DNA of 64,000 nt from an uncultured Methanobrevibacter sp. (GTDB taxonomy: Archaea > Methanobacteriota > Methanobacteria > Methanobacteriales > Methanobacteriaceae). The translations under genes were made by a program, and so were the position numbers. The notes beneath the pieces are model-generated. The model was given only the letters and a program-made list of their open reading frames with translations. It searched no databases and was not told the DNA's origin. The number at the start of each line of letters is the position of its first letter. Within the stretch, counting starts at the first letter, position 1. Below are positions 8,089-18,208 of the stretch, piece after piece. Location: contig CANQZY010000001.1 of assembly GCA_947628455.1 (NCBI GenBank), forward strand, positions 84,613-148,612, in the 5' to 3' direction.

Positions 8089-9330
8089 ATGGTTGTTGAA
8101 ATTAATAAAGAAGTAGATCCTAAATATGAAGCTTGTAAAATTTTAAGACAATATCCAAGAGATACAGTAATTTTAAATAATGTTAAAGGATTCGAAATAC
8201 CAATTATCTCTGGAATCTGCAATACAAGAAAAAAAATAGCTGATTCTCTAAATTGTAAAATATCTAACATTACAGAAAAAATAATTAAATGTAGTGACAA
8301 TCCCATTAAAGTTACAAATTTTACTGATTTTTCTAATTATAATACAAGTAACGCTAATTTAGATAAAATTCCTATTTTAACACATTATGAAAGAGACGGT
8401 GGACCCTATATTACCGCAGGAGTAGTATTAGCGAAGGACCCCAAAACAGGCGTGCAAAATGCATCAATTCATAGAATGATGGTTATAGACAATAAAAGAT
8501 TAGCTATTAGAATAGTTCCAAGAAATCTCTATACTTATTTCCAAAACGCTCAAGAATTAGGTGAAGATTTAAAAATTGCAATAGCTATTGGGATGGATCC
8601 TGCCATTCTTTTATCAAGCACATGTTCTATTCCTATAGATTTTAATGAAATGGATGTAGCTAATGCATTTAAAAATTCTAATTTAACTTTAATAAAAACC
8701 AATGATGGTATTGAAGTGCCTCAAGGAGATATTATATTTGAAGGTAAAATATCTATAAGTGAAACATTTGCTGAAGGACCTTTTGTTGATTTAACAGATA
8801 CATATGATATTATTCGAAATCAACCTATCATACATTTATCTAAAATGCATATTAAAAAAAATAACCCGCAATATCATGCCATAATTCCTGCAGGATTTGA
8901 ACATAAACTTCTACAGGGGCTTCCTCAAGAGCCTAGAATATTTAAAGCTGTCAAAAATAGTGTTCCTACTGTGAAAAATGTTGTATTAACTGAAGGTGGT
9001 TGTTGTTGGTTACACGCAGTTATATCTATTAAAAAACAAACTGAAGGTGATGGTAAAAATGCCATTATGGCCTCTCTTTCAGCTCATCCTTCCCTTAAAC
9101 ATGCAATTGTAGTGGATGATGATATAAATATTTTTGATATTGAAGATGTTGAATATTCAATAGCCACACGTGTAAAAGCAGACCAAGATATTATGATTGT
9201 ACCTAATGTTAGAGGATCTTCTCTTGATCCCGTAGCAAAAAGTGATGGTACAACCACAAAAGTAGGTATAGATGCAACCAAATCATTTAAAAATGTGGAG
9301 AAATTTGAAAGAGTTAGCTTCAAAGAATAA
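8089..9330 (+). CDS. UbiD-family decarboxylase
   Basis: A 413-residue member of the UbiD family, which decarboxylates unsaturated acids with prenylated FMN. Supporting segments are [25 protein letters not shown] (the conserved EGPFGD-like motif) and the C-terminal VRGSSLDP region. UbiD homologues of about this size in archaea act as trans-anhydromevalonate phosphate decarboxylase in the modified mevalonate pathway. That is the most likely role here, but menaquinone-type or other substrates cannot be excluded from sequence alone. No ubiX prenyltransferase gene is in the window. It directly follows purE, so the two are probably co-transcribed, although no metabolic link is evident. Confidence 0.82.
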   Translation: MVVEINKEVDPKYEACKILRQYPRDTVILNNVKGFEIPIISGICNTRKKIADSLNCKISNITEKIIKCSDNPIKVTNFTDFSNYNTSNANLDKIPILTHYERDGGPYITAGVVLAKDPKTGVQNASIHRMMVIDNKRLAIRIVPRNLYTYFQNAQELGEDLKIAIAIGMDPAILLSSTCSIPIDFNEMDVANAFKNSNLTLIKTNDGIEVPQGDIIFEGKISISETFAEGPFVDLTDTYDIIRNQPIIHLSKMHIKKNNPQYHAIIPAGFEHKLLQGLPQEPRIFKAVKNSVPTVKNVVLTEGGCCWLHAVISIKKQTEGDGKNAIMASLSAHPSLKHAIVVDDDINIFDIEDVEYSIATRVKADQDIMIVPNVRGSSLDPVAKSDGTTTKVGIDATKSFKNVEKFERVSFKE

Positions 9331-9335
9331 TAGAT

Positions 9336-10193
9336 TTATATATTTCCCAGATAAACATGTTTCATACCATAATCCTCAGCAATTTCTTTTGCTTTAAACA
9401 AAACTTTACTATAAGTAGGAGTTATATCAGTCATTTTATAGTATGGAAATGCTCTTGAGAAATGAATTGGAACATCTTTTGATAATTCCGTTGATATAAA
9501 CTCTATTAAATCTTTTATTTGTTTTTCTGAATCGTTTTTATTATTTATTAATAAATTTGTTATTTCAAGGTGTTTACCACTTGAATATATTTTTTTAAGA
9601 TTATCTAAAACCACATCTAAATGTGCTTTACAAATATTTTTATAAAAATCTGTAGAAAATGCTTTTAAATCAATATTGAAAGCATCTACAAAAGTTAATA
9701 TTTCTTCAATAGATCTTGTGCTCATATATCCATTACTTACATAAATTATTTTAAGTCCTTTATCTCGTGCAACTAAAGAAACATTATGATTAAATGGTAG
9801 ATTTACTGTAGGTTCATTATATGTCCAAGATATTGACTTACAATTAGAATTAATAGCATTTTCTACTATTCTCTCTGGTGTCATTTTAATAGCACTTGAA
9901 AATTCATTATATTCATGTGAAATCATATAGTTTTGACAGTGCAAACATCCCATATTACAGCCAAATCCACCTAAAGAATAAGTTAAACTATCTGGCAAGA
10001 AATTATTAAGAGGTTTTTTTTCAATAGGATCAACATTAACCGAAGAAATTACACCATAATTACAATCAATAAGCTCACCATCTATATTTTTATATTGTCT
10101 GCAGATACCATAATCATTTTCTTTAATTTTACAATAATTAGCACATATTTCACACATTAATTTTCTATTTTTAGAACTTTTCTTAAACCTCAT
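9336..10193 (-). CDS. amrS: AmrS-like radical SAM enzyme
   Basis: A 285-residue radical SAM protein of the PflA/AmrS group. An N-terminal cysteine pair motif (CEICANYC then GICRQY) resembles the zinc-like knuckle of the AmmeMemoRadiSam enzyme. The radical SAM cluster is CNMGCLHC (CxxxCxxC, near residue 78), followed by WTYNEPTVN and a C-terminal PIHFSRAFPYYKM segment typical of AmrS. The other family members (AmmeMemo subunits) are not nearby. The target is unknown. Stop codons of this gene and the convergent ubiD-family gene are about 5 bp apart. Confidence 0.82.
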   Translation of the reverse strand: MRFKKSSKNRKLMCEICANYCKIKENDYGICRQYKNIDGELIDCNYGVISSVNVDPIEKKPLNNFLPDSLTYSLGGFGCNMGCLHCQNYMISHEYNEFSSAIKMTPERIVENAINSNCKSISWTYNEPTVNLPFNHNVSLVARDKGLKIIYVSNGYMSTRSIEEILTFVDAFNIDLKAFSTDFYKNICKAHLDVVLDNLKKIYSSGKHLEITNLLINNKNDSEKQIKDLIEFISTELSKDVPIHFSRAFPYYKMTDITPTYSKVLFKAKEIAEDYGMKHVYLGNI

Positions 10194-10209
10194 AAGCTAT
10201 CTTCTCTTT

Positions 10210-11112
10210 TTAAAAATGTTCATATCCTTTATTTACTAGTTTCTCTTTTTTTCCATTAGATAAAATTATTTCTATATCTGAATTTTCTATTACCTCACCA
10301 ATAACCTTAAAATTCATTAGTTTTTCAAGTGTTTTCTTTTTACATTTAGGAAATATAAATAATAACTCAAAATCCTCACCAAAATTTAATATTAAATCTA
10401 AATAGTCAATATTTAAACTTTCAGCTTGTTTTTTAAACTCATCTGTAATATCAAATTTATTCTCATATATTAAAAAACCCATTTCACCATTAAACATTTC
10501 ATATAATTCACTTGATAAACCATCAGTTATATCTGTTGCAGCTGTAATTCCATTATCATTTAATATTAATCCTTCACGAACTTTAGCAAAAGGTTGTTTA
10601 TATATTTTTTTATAAAAATTTAAACCTTGAAGACCAAGATCTCCGGTAATAGCTATTAAATCTCCTTTATTGTAAACATTTTTTCTTAAAACATTTTTAG
10701 ACAATCCTAATGCTGTTCCTGATATTATAATTTCTGATGCTTGATTAATATCACCGCCAATCAAAGGTATATTATAATAATCACATGCATCTAAAATTCC
10801 TTGAAATAATTGTTTAAAACACTCCCAATCTAAATCATTAAAAAGTGCAATTGATGAAAGGTATCCTAACGGTTTAGCCCCCATTGATGCAATATCACTA
10901 ACATTTACAGTGACTGATTTAAATCCCATATCATAATAATCCATAAAATCAGGAAAATGATAAGATTGAATAAGCATGTCAGTTGTAGATACTAAATTAA
11001 GATCATTATTTAAAGAAGTAACAGCACAATCATCAGGAGTAATTGATTTACATTTACTTAAAATATATTTAACTATTCTTTTTTCTCCTATATCTGATAC
11101 CTTTAAATTCAT
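10210..11112 (-). CDS. thiL: Thiamine-monophosphate kinase
   Basis: This enzyme phosphorylates thiamine monophosphate to the active cofactor thiamine diphosphate. The 300-residue protein has the AIR-synthase-like fold signatures of ThiL: PDDCAV near the N-terminus (metal and phosphate binding), STDMLIQSYHF, KSVTVNVSDIASMGAKP, PLIGGDINQ and TDITDGLSSEL. It lies 17 bp upstream of the radical SAM gene on the same strand, so the two probably form one transcript. Confidence 0.93.
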   Translation of the reverse strand: MNLKVSDIGEKRIVKYILSKCKSITPDDCAVTSLNNDLNLVSTTDMLIQSYHFPDFMDYYDMGFKSVTVNVSDIASMGAKPLGYLSSIALFNDLDWECFKQLFQGILDACDYYNIPLIGGDINQASEIIISGTALGLSKNVLRKNVYNKGDLIAITGDLGLQGLNFYKKIYKQPFAKVREGLILNDNGITAATDITDGLSSELYEMFNGEMGFLIYENKFDITDEFKKQAESLNIDYLDLILNFGEDFELLFIFPKCKKKTLEKLMNFKVIGEVIENSDIEIILSNGKKEKLVNKGYEHF

Positions 11113-11222
11113 ATATTGTATATAATAATAAAGAAATAAATATAAATATTGATCTAAAAAAAAATAAGTGAAATAAATAAGAAAACCTAAAAAAAAAAGA
11201 AAAAGAATATCTAGAATTTATT

Positions 11223-13178
11223 TTAGGCTTTAATACTAATTGAATTTATAGTCATTATATCTCCATATAATGGATTGTTTTGAATAACTGCTGCAAACAT
11301 ATATGAACCTGTATCTGCAGTTACTCTTAAACTAGCAACACCAGAACTATCTGTTGTTACATACCATCCTCTTTCAAAGTTTCCATTAACCATATAATAT
11401 AAAATTGCTCTTAAACCTACAATAGGTTCTCCAGTAGCTTCATTTACAAAACTATATTTAATAGATTGACCGCTCATAATAGAAGAAGTTAAAAGAGAAA
11501 TTTTTGCACTTAATTTATTAACAACAATTGTATTACTAATTGAAGCATCATTACAATATGCTGATATAATATATGTTCCTGGATATAAATTGATTGCTAA
11601 ACTTGCAGTACCATTCTCATCAGTAGTTCTAGTATAAAACCTACCATGAATATTGAATGTTACAATTTGATTAGCCATAGGATTTCCTTGACCATCAACA
11701 AAACGTACCACATAAGAACCATCTTGACCATAAGTTTTAGTTAAATTTTCAGCAGCGAGTGTTGGGAGTACCTCAACTGTATTACCAATACTTTGATTAG
11801 TTAAAGCATTATAAGTAGTTATAGTATAATTACCAGGATTAAGATTAATATTCAATATTGCAACACCATTTTCATCAGTTTGTTTAGTATAAAACTTACC
11901 ATTAATATTAAATGTTACATTAACCCCTCTAACTATATTACCATTAGAATCTACTACTTTTGCTAAAAATTGAGTTCCATTACGGAAATATTTAACAACA
12001 TCTGTAGTATTTATAGTACTTAAAACTGTAATATTATTACTAAATTGTTGATTATTAAATAAGTTAGTAGCAGTTATAACGTATTCCCCAGGTAAAAGAT
12101 TAATTCCTAAATCAGCAGTACCATTCTCATTAGTTTCTTTATAATAAATCACACCATTTATATTAAATGTTACATTTTGATGTGCTAAAGGTGCACCATC
12201 CTCATTAAGGAATGTAGCATAATAACGTGAAGCATTCCTGAAATATTTAACAAGATCATCACCTTGAATAGTTGATAAAATGGTAATATTATAATTCAAA
12301 GTTTGATTAGTGTTAGGATTAGTAAGAGTAATTTGATAAACCCCTGGATCTAAATTAATTCCTAAACTTGCAGTACCATTCTCATCAGTTTCTACAGTGT
12401 AACTTTTTCCATTTACGCTAAATGTTACATTAGTATTTGCTAATGGCATACCTTCCTCATTAAGGAATGTAGCATAATAACGTGAAGCATTCCTGAAATA
12501 TTTAATCAAGTCATCTGCAATAATAGTAGTGTTATCTAAAATTTTAACATTAAAAATTGCTGTAGATGCAGCATATTCTGATGTGCCGTTAAACATTACA
12601 GTTACATTATAATCTCCAGGCATGAAATCATAATTTAAATATGCAGTTCCATTTTCATCAGTTATTCCGATGCCAATAATTTTACCATCTAATAAAAAGG
12701 TAATATTTTGACCAGCTAAAACAGTGCTATTACTATTAAGATCTACTGAATAACTTTGATTAAGATGATAACGATTTTCAACATCTTCAACTACAATATC
12801 AGTTGGTAATGGTTCTTTTGTAGTATTATTTTCATCAGAAGTTGAATTATCTGTTATATTACCTTTATCATCAGTAATATTATCTGAACTATTAATAGAA
12901 TCATTAGTGTTATTATCATCTAATGAATCCTGACTATTATTTCCATTATTCTCTGAATCAGAATCTTCAGATGAATTTTGATCTAAATCTACATCATCAT
13001 ATGTATTTATATTATTATTTGATATTTCATTTACTGTATTTGGAGTTTGTATATCTGAAATAGAATCATCAACTCCATTAACAGAGATATCTTCATTGTT
13101 TATATCTTCTGCACTTATAGTAGAAAGAGAAACAAATAATAATAATATTGATATTAAAAATATTTTATTAAATTTCAT
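11223..13178 (-). CDS. Adhesin-like secreted protein with Ig-like repeats
   Basis: A 651-residue exported protein. Residues 1-23 form a signal peptide ending near SAED. An Asp/Asn/Ser-rich low-complexity linker (about 24-130) with many N-glycosylation sequons follows, then at least five Ig-like repeats of about 85-95 residues, each with a FNINGKFYT-like strand and a TDENGTASLGINL-like turn. A different C-terminal domain (about 565-651) ends without a membrane anchor. At the DNA level two repeats share about 50 identical bases (12200 and 12455), showing recent duplication or conversion. Methanobrevibacter species encode many such surface proteins thought to mediate cell contact. The binding partner is unknown. 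Confidence 0.85.
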   Translation of the reverse strand: MKFNKIFLISILLLFVSLSTISAEDINNEDISVNGVDDSISDIQTPNTVNEISNNNINTYDDVDLDQNSSEDSDSENNGNNSQDSLDDNNTNDSINSSDNITDDKGNITDNSTSDENNTTKEPLPTDIVVEDVENRYHLNQSYSVDLNSNSTVLAGQNITFLLDGKIIGIGITDENGTAYLNYDFMPGDYNVTVMFNGTSEYAASTAIFNVKILDNTTIIADDLIKYFRNASRYYATFLNEEGMPLANTNVTFSVNGKSYTVETDENGTASLGINLDPGVYQITLTNPNTNQTLNYNITILSTIQGDDLVKYFRNASRYYATFLNEDGAPLAHQNVTFNINGVIYYKETNENGTADLGINLLPGEYVITATNLFNNQQFSNNITVLSTINTTDVVKYFRNGTQFLAKVVDSNGNIVRGVNVTFNINGKFYTKQTDENGVAILNINLNPGNYTITTYNALTNQSIGNTVEVLPTLAAENLTKTYGQDGSYVVRFVDGQGNPMANQIVTFNIHGRFYTRTTDENGTASLAINLYPGTYIISAYCNDASISNTIVVNKLSAKISLLTSSIMSGQSIKYSFVNEATGEPIVGLRAILYYMVNGNFERGWYVTTDSSGVASLRVTADTGSYMFAAVIQNNPLYGDIMTINSISIKA

Positions 13179-13239
13179 AATTTCTAACCATTTTAAAAAA
13201 AATTTTTAGTACATCTTTATTTTAGATAGATTATATTAT

Positions 13240-13692
13240 TTAAAAGTTATTAAAAACTCTATCTTTAATTATTTCATATATTCTAGGATCTGCTCCCAAA
13301 GGATCTGTAAAAATTATTTCACCGTCAAAATCAATAGATTGATCTTCATCTTCAGATTTATGATCATGGTGATGGTGATTTGTATTATCTATATCAAAAT
13401 CTTCTTCTTGAATTCCAAGGATTTTAGGTATATCTCTTTTTGTATGTAAACCATGTGCAATAAATACTGGCACCACAATCAATTTTTCTATGTCATTTTC
13501 TGTTGTTAGTTTATTTATTGTTTCTGGAATATTTGGTTGTTTAAGTTCCATAAATGCATAATCTATAATAATACCAGGATATTCTGTTTGAAACATTTCT
13601 ACATATGATTTTATTACTTCTTCTCCTTGCGGTAATCTACTACCATGACTTAAAAGTAATATTCCAATTTTTGAATTATTAAAATTTACCAT
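13240..13692 (-). CDS. cfbA: Single-domain sirohydrochlorin chelatase
   Basis: A small CbiX/CfbA-type chelatase (150 residues) that inserts nickel or cobalt into sirohydrochlorin for F430 or cobamide synthesis. Family signatures are ILLLSHGSRLPQGEEV, FMELKQPNIPE and VVPVFIAHGLHTKRDIP, with the metal-directing histidines in SHG and HGLHT. A histidine-rich loop (NHHHHDHK) sits near residue 105. I chose ATG 13692 because the GTGG sequence upstream would otherwise lie inside the coding region; a TTG in frame 12 bases earlier is less likely. A two-domain homologue lies just upstream, so one may serve nickel and the other cobalt; this is inference. Confidence 0.88.
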   Translation of the reverse strand: MVNFNNSKIGILLLSHGSRLPQGEEVIKSYVEMFQTEYPGIIIDYAFMELKQPNIPETINKLTTENDIEKLIVVPVFIAHGLHTKRDIPKILGIQEEDFDIDNTNHHHHDHKSEDEDQSIDFDGEIIFTDPLGADPRIYEIIKDRVFNNF

Positions 13693-13815
13693 AAAAAACC
13701 ACAATTATATTTGATATTATATTATTTTGTTATAATATTATATAATTATTAATCAATCAATTTTGATAAAAAAAATATCCCTTATAAAAAAAAGTATATA
13801 TTAAAAAATTATATT

Positions 13816-14733
13816 TTAGAGCACTTCTTCAATTTTTTCTTTTAAAATATCTATTAAAATATCATCAGCACCAATAGGATCACAATAAAGAATCTCGCCA
13901 TTAAAATCAATCTTATCTAAACTATGATGATGGTGATGACCATTATGTTCATGCATATGATGGTGATGATCATCATGTTCAGATGTATATTTTTTTAAAC
14001 CCAAAATAGTTGGAATATCTGATATTGTATGAACACCAGGAGCAATAAATACAGGTACAACAACTAATTTTTCAATTTTTTTATTATCACTGAGTAATTT
14101 GTTAATTGAAGTTGGTATGTTTGGTTCTACTAACTCCATAAAACCATAAGTATTGGGTAAATCATATGTTTCATCAAATTTTGATTGAATTTCTGAAATA
14201 AATTCTTTATTATAACCTAATCTACTACCATGAGATACAAGTAAAATACCAATATTATCTTCTAATTCTATATCACATAAAATATCTGTAATTTTTTTAT
14301 TAATAATATCTAAAATAGAATCATGAGCTCCAATAGGGGATGTTAATGTAATTTCTCCATCAAAATCAACTTTATCAGCTGTTGAAAGATAATGATCTTC
14401 AGGATATTTTCCATCAGGACATCTTGGATCTGTTTCAAGAACATCTAAACCTAAAAGAATCGGAATATCAATATTAGTATGGATTCCGGCAGCTAAAAAA
14501 ACAGGTAAAGCAATAATTCTTTTAATTTTAGGATTATTAGTTTTTAAAATATTAATTGATTCAGAAATACTAGGATCAGAAACTTTCATATATCCTATTT
14601 CCGTTGGAAGATTAGTAGCTTTAATGAATTTATCTTTAATTTCATTAAATGTTTCTTCTGCATATGGTAAACTGCTTCCATGAGAAACTAAAACTACTCC
14701 AACTTCATTTGACAACTTTGAATTTGTATCCAT
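13816..14733 (-). CDS. cbiX: Two-domain CbiX-type sirohydrochlorin chelatase
   Basis: A tandem fusion of two chelatase domains (about 1-150 and 155-305). The first has VLVSHGSSLPYAEET and PVFLAAGIHTNIDIP; the second has LLVSHGSRLGYNKE and PVFIAPGVHTISDIP. A strongly histidine-rich loop (HHHHMHEH and HHHHH) lies in the second half. Both domains keep the SHG and HT histidines, so both may be active. The ATG at 14733 has GGAG nine bases upstream and overlaps the end of the DUF35 gene by 29 bp; an in-frame extension further upstream is unlikely. With cfbA it gives three chelatase domains side by side. Confidence 0.85.
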   Translation of the reverse strand: MDTNSKLSNEVGVVLVSHGSSLPYAEETFNEIKDKFIKATNLPTEIGYMKVSDPSISESINILKTNNPKIKRIIALPVFLAAGIHTNIDIPILLGLDVLETDPRCPDGKYPEDHYLSTADKVDFDGEITLTSPIGAHDSILDIINKKITDILCDIELEDNIGILLVSHGSRLGYNKEFISEIQSKFDETYDLPNTYGFMELVEPNIPTSINKLLSDNKKIEKLVVVPVFIAPGVHTISDIPTILGLKKYTSEHDDHHHHMHEHNGHHHHHSLDKIDFNGEILYCDPIGADDILIDILKEKIEEVL

Positions 14734-15103
14734 ATGAAATAACTCCATCCTCTCCATCTTCTGATATTTTTCTAAATACCATTTCAACTGGATCCCCTAT
14801 TTCTAAATTATTAATATCACAATCAACTAATTGTGATGTTAATTTAGCTCCTTCTTCTAACTCAATAATAGCTACTGCATATGGAGCTATTCTTTTAAAT
14901 TCATCAGAAGGAGATCTTATTATAGAAAAACTATAGATTTTACCTTTTCCACTAAATGAATATGGTTCAAGATTTCCTTTTCTTCTACAATTTGGACATA
15001 TCACTCTTGCAGGAAAAAATACACTTTCACATTCAGTGCATTTTGAACCTATAAGATTATATCTCTGTTGTATATGACGCCATGATTTAATTGTATCAGA
15101 CAT
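14705..15103 (-). CDS. DUF35 OB-fold protein with zinc ribbon
   Basis: A 132-residue protein with an N-terminal helix (WRHIQQRYNL), a rubredoxin-like zinc ribbon (CTECESVFFPARVICPNC, four cysteines in two CxxC pairs) and a C-terminal OB fold (GKGKIYSFSII). In archaea this family bridges acetoacetyl-CoA thiolase and HMG-CoA synthase in the mevalonate pathway. Those partners are not next to it here; instead it overlaps the two-domain chelatase gene. A strong GGAGGATTATC precedes the ATG. Its function is inferred from the family only. Confidence 0.85.
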   Translation of the reverse strand: MSDTIKSWRHIQQRYNLIGSKCTECESVFFPARVICPNCRRKGNLEPYSFSGKGKIYSFSIIRSPSDEFKRIAPYAVAIIELEEGAKLTSQLVDCDINNLEIGDPVEMVFRKISEDGEDGVISYGYKFKVVK

Positions 15104-15303
15104 GATAATCCTCCAAATATAAAAAAATATTATTCAATTATTAAAATTATCTATAATAATCTAAGATTATAATAATAAATAAATTTTATTAAAGTAATAA
15201 CTTTAATAATAATAAATCAAAAAAAATAGAAATTAAAAATTATATTTTAATTTTTATTTGAAATCTAAAATATAAAAAATAAAAAAAGAAGTTAATCTTT
15301 TTT

Positions 15304-16080
15304 TTATACATCAGAATACATTAAACCTATTGCTCTTCCTGTAAAGAATAATATATAAGTTCCTATGAAGAATACTGAAAGTATAATTCCGATATATGGA
15401 ATAAAAGAAATTGCTGAAGAGATTAATCCTAATATAATATTAATTATTACAAATATTATAAACCATTCTATAAACTTTAACCATCCTACTTTTCCAATAT
15501 CTTTTATTACTTCTAATATATTCAATGCTTCAGCTAAACTATTAGATTTCCCTAATCTTCCATATGCAACTAAAGCGAAAAAAGAAAATATTACTGAAAG
15601 AACAACAGCTACTATGCCTGTAATCATTGCTCCTGTTAATAATGTTGCAGGAATAGATGAAGATATTGCATCAGTTGCAGTACTAGCAGATAATTTTATC
15701 ATTGATAGAAAATCAAAACCTGTTAAAACTCCTACAATTAATACTATTATAAGTGGTATTATAAAGTATACTATTGATACAATTGCAGATTTTATTCCCA
15801 TTATAAAATCATGTTGGCATTCTATTTTAGGTGCTTCATTTGTATAATATGTAGTACTATAAGATATTATACTTATTTCATATCCCCCAAGTATAAATCC
15901 AATTATAAGTTCTATAATAACAAAAATTGCCCATACAATCGCATTATCTTGTCCATATTTATATGATGTAATAAAAAGAGGTATACTTGCAATAACATAT
16001 AATATAGCTATTATAACAAAATGTTGAGGATTATTTATGGGATATTTTAAAGAATCTTTAAATACTTTTTTAATTTCCAT
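15304..16080 (-). CDS. DUF4013 membrane protein
   Basis: A polytopic membrane protein of about 258 residues. The N-terminus MEIKKVFKDSLKYPINN is characteristic of the DUF4013 family, which is common in Methanobacteriales, and about six hydrophobic segments follow. The function is unknown. I prefer ATG 16080 over the ATG nine bases upstream because the family normally begins at MEI and a GATGAT sequence lies just upstream. It stands alone on the minus strand between non-coding AT-rich spacers. Confidence 0.75.
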   Translation of the reverse strand: MEIKKVFKDSLKYPINNPQHFVIIAILYVIASIPLFITSYKYGQDNAIVWAIFVIIELIIGFILGGYEISIISYSTTYYTNEAPKIECQHDFIMGIKSAIVSIVYFIIPLIIVLIVGVLTGFDFLSMIKLSASTATDAISSSIPATLLTGAMITGIVAVVLSVIFSFFALVAYGRLGKSNSLAEALNILEVIKDIGKVGWLKFIEWFIIFVIINIILGLISSAISFIPYIGIILSVFFIGTYILFFTGRAIGLMYSDV

Positions 16081-16170
16081 TTTTATCATCTTATAAATAA
16101 TTTATTTTATATCAATAATAACCTCTTTTTATAAACTATTATTTAAACATTATTAAAAATTGAAATTAAA

Positions 16171-17520
16171 TTAAAATATAATAACTTTTGTTAAAATTAA
16201 TGAGATTATAATTAAAATTAAACTTGAAATCGAATCTGTTATACTAGCAGTGATTGGAATTACGATATTATCTGGGTCCAATCCTTTTCTATAAGATATT
16301 GTTGATACATAAAAAACAATTATCATCATTATTGGCATTAAAATAAATCCTGAAAATGTGGATATTTCAATGATCTTATCTATTCCTAGTCCTGTTGAAC
16401 CAATAACATATGCTGAAAAATCAGATAGTATTCCTATAACGGGATAAATGATAAGGGATAATATAATAATTAATAGAAAGTTGTAAAATGTATTTTTTTT
16501 AGGTTTTAATATAGGTTCTATTATACCAGAATGTAGTCCTGAGGATATTCTTGCACCTAAAATACTCACAAGACTTCCACTTTCACCTGAAAATAATGGA
16601 AGTAATGTCAATAAGCTAGTATTTGTTAATAGTGTTGTAAGTGAACTATTAAATATTCCTCCTGCTATTACACCTAAAATAGAACAAATAAATAGAACAG
16701 GTGTTGATTGTTTTACGATAATTTTTAAATCATTAGATTCTTTTAATACATTAATAAAAATAACAATAATTACTATCAATAAAAAAATAAACACAATATA
16801 TTTAATTAAATAACTCCCATTTAATATATTTAATATAAAAATAGATAAAATAATAGCAGGTAGTGTAAATAGATCTCCAAATGCTGCAATTACTGGTGTT
16901 GTAATATTATCTGGATCCCATCCATTTTCAAAACTTTTAAGAGATATGAACATAGTAATAGGAAGCATTATTACATTAGATATCAAACCAGCAATTACAC
17001 TTATAAGTGTAAAATCTATAAAGCTCATACTATTATAATTTAAAATAATACACAAACATTTAGCAATAATTGCTAAAAATAAAGATAATATAAGAGTCAA
17101 AACTACGGATGAATAAATATTATTAGTTAAATTTTTAGATTTCTTAAATTCTGGTGTTAAAATACCAATATGAAGATTTGTTGAAATTCTAGATCCAAAA
17201 GAACCAAAAATATTTCCTCTCATTCCAATAGCTCCAGGAATCAACACAAGAAGACCTGGAAATGTTTCAAGAAAATAAGTCATCTGTCCTAATATTATTC
17301 CTGCAATTAAATCTCCACATGCACAGATAAATAATGCTATTAAACCCTCTTTAATACTTCTTTTATGATCTAATAAGAAATTATCAAAATATTTTCTAAA
17401 ATTGATAAGCTTTCTGAAGGTTCCTTTTATTACGTTAAATAGTAAAATTATAGAATCAACAAAAAATGTTAATGGTGAGAATGATGTTTGGCGAATCTTC
17501 TTCAATTTTTTGTCCTTCAA
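16171..17520 (-). CDS. MgtE-like divalent cation transporter (two permease domains)
   Basis: A membrane protein of about 449 residues made of two copies of the MgtE-type integral membrane domain. Copy one has FGSFGSRISTNLHIG and GWDPDNITTPVIAAFGD; copy two has LGARISSGLHSG and GLDPDNIVIPITASITD. The acidic residue in the DPDN and GD/TD segments is where MgtE binds Mg2+ in the pore. The cytoplasmic N and CBS domains of bacterial MgtE are absent. The neighbouring upstream gene (17575) encodes a PhoU/TrkA_C protein that may provide regulation. I prefer TTG 17520, six bases after AGGTG, over the GTG at 17529 that lies within that binding site. Confidence 0.85.
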   Translation of the reverse strand: MKDKKLKKIRQTSFSPLTFFVDSIILLFNVIKGTFRKLINFRKYFDNFLLDHKRSIKEGLIALFICACGDLIAGIILGQMTYFLETFPGLLVLIPGAIGMRGNIFGSFGSRISTNLHIGILTPEFKKSKNLTNNIYSSVVLTLILSLFLAIIAKCLCIILNYNSMSFIDFTLISVIAGLISNVIMLPITMFISLKSFENGWDPDNITTPVIAAFGDLFTLPAIILSIFILNILNGSYLIKYIVFIFLLIVIIVIFINVLKESNDLKIIVKQSTPVLFICSILGVIAGGIFNSSLTTLLTNTSLLTLLPLFSGESGSLVSILGARISSGLHSGIIEPILKPKKNTFYNFLLIIILSLIIYPVIGILSDFSAYVIGSTGLGIDKIIEISTFSGFILMPIMMIIVFYVSTISYRKGLDPDNIVIPITASITDSISSLILIIISLILTKVIIF

Positions 17521-17574
17521 ATATCTCACCTATTACCATTTATTTCACCTAAAAAAAAAGTATATATTATATTT

Positions 17575-18147
17575 TTAATCTTCTTCATCTAAAACTTCAG
17601 GTACCTCATCAAAAGTGATTTCACCATCAGCTAATTTGTATAGTACTTCTGATCCTGTTTCAGTGCCTTTAGAAAGTAATACATCATTTGCTAAAATTAT
17701 AGTATCCTTATCTGGACCATAAATCCATGAATCATCACGTCTAATTGCAATTACTCTCATTCCTGTTCTATTTACTAAAAGAAGATCTCCTAATGTTTGA
17801 TTTGTAAGTTCAGAAGATTTACTTACTGTAACTCTCATAATCATCTTCTCTGATTCTTCCATTACCATTTTAAATACTGGATGAGGTTTAAATCCTGTAA
17901 TAACAATATCAGCTAAATCTTTAGCAGCATTAGCCATGCTCTCAGCTGCCTCTGCAATTTCTAAAAGCGCAGTTAATTTCTCAGCATCTTCATAAGACCT
18001 TGCAGCTACAAGCGATTGTTTTTTAATATCATAATTCATAGAATTAACACGATTTTCTAACTTCAAAACTTCTTCAGCAGCATCTTTACTATTAAATAAC
18101 ACTGCAGAATAAGCTAAATCTACCATTAACTCTGACATATTCTTCAT
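17575..18147 (-). CDS. PhoU-like and TrkA_C domain regulatory protein
   Basis: A 190-residue soluble protein. The N-terminal half is an all-helical PhoU-like domain ([19 protein letters not shown] and [16 protein letters not shown]). The C-terminal half (about 105-175) is a TrkA_C/RCK_C ligand-binding domain ([20 protein letters not shown] followed by [12 protein letters not shown]). This architecture is found beside archaeal cation transporters. It is the upstream gene to the MgtE-like transporter with about 54 bp between them, so it probably gates or senses ions for that transporter. The ligand is unknown. Confidence 0.85.
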   Translation of the reverse strand: MKNMSELMVDLAYSAVLFNSKDAAEEVLKLENRVNSMNYDIKKQSLVAARSYEDAEKLTALLEIAEAAESMANAAKDLADIVITGFKPHPVFKMVMEESEKMIMRVTVSKSSELTNQTLGDLLLVNRTGMRVIAIRRDDSWIYGPDKDTIILANDVLLSKGTETGSEVLYKLADGEITFDEVPEVLDEED

Positions 18148-18208
18148 TTCAACTAAAATATTTTTAATAGACAGTTAAATCGCCCCACATTATCATAACT
18201 TTATTTTT

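Noticed and set aside
7062-9330. A joint purE-ubiD carboxylation pathway
   Set aside because: Both act on CO2 chemistry and are adjacent, but their substrates are in unrelated pathways; adjacency alone does not support a link.
14734-14787. N-terminal extension of the two-domain chelatase
   Set aside because: It lies in the DUF35 coding region, and GGAG stands nine bases before ATG 14733.
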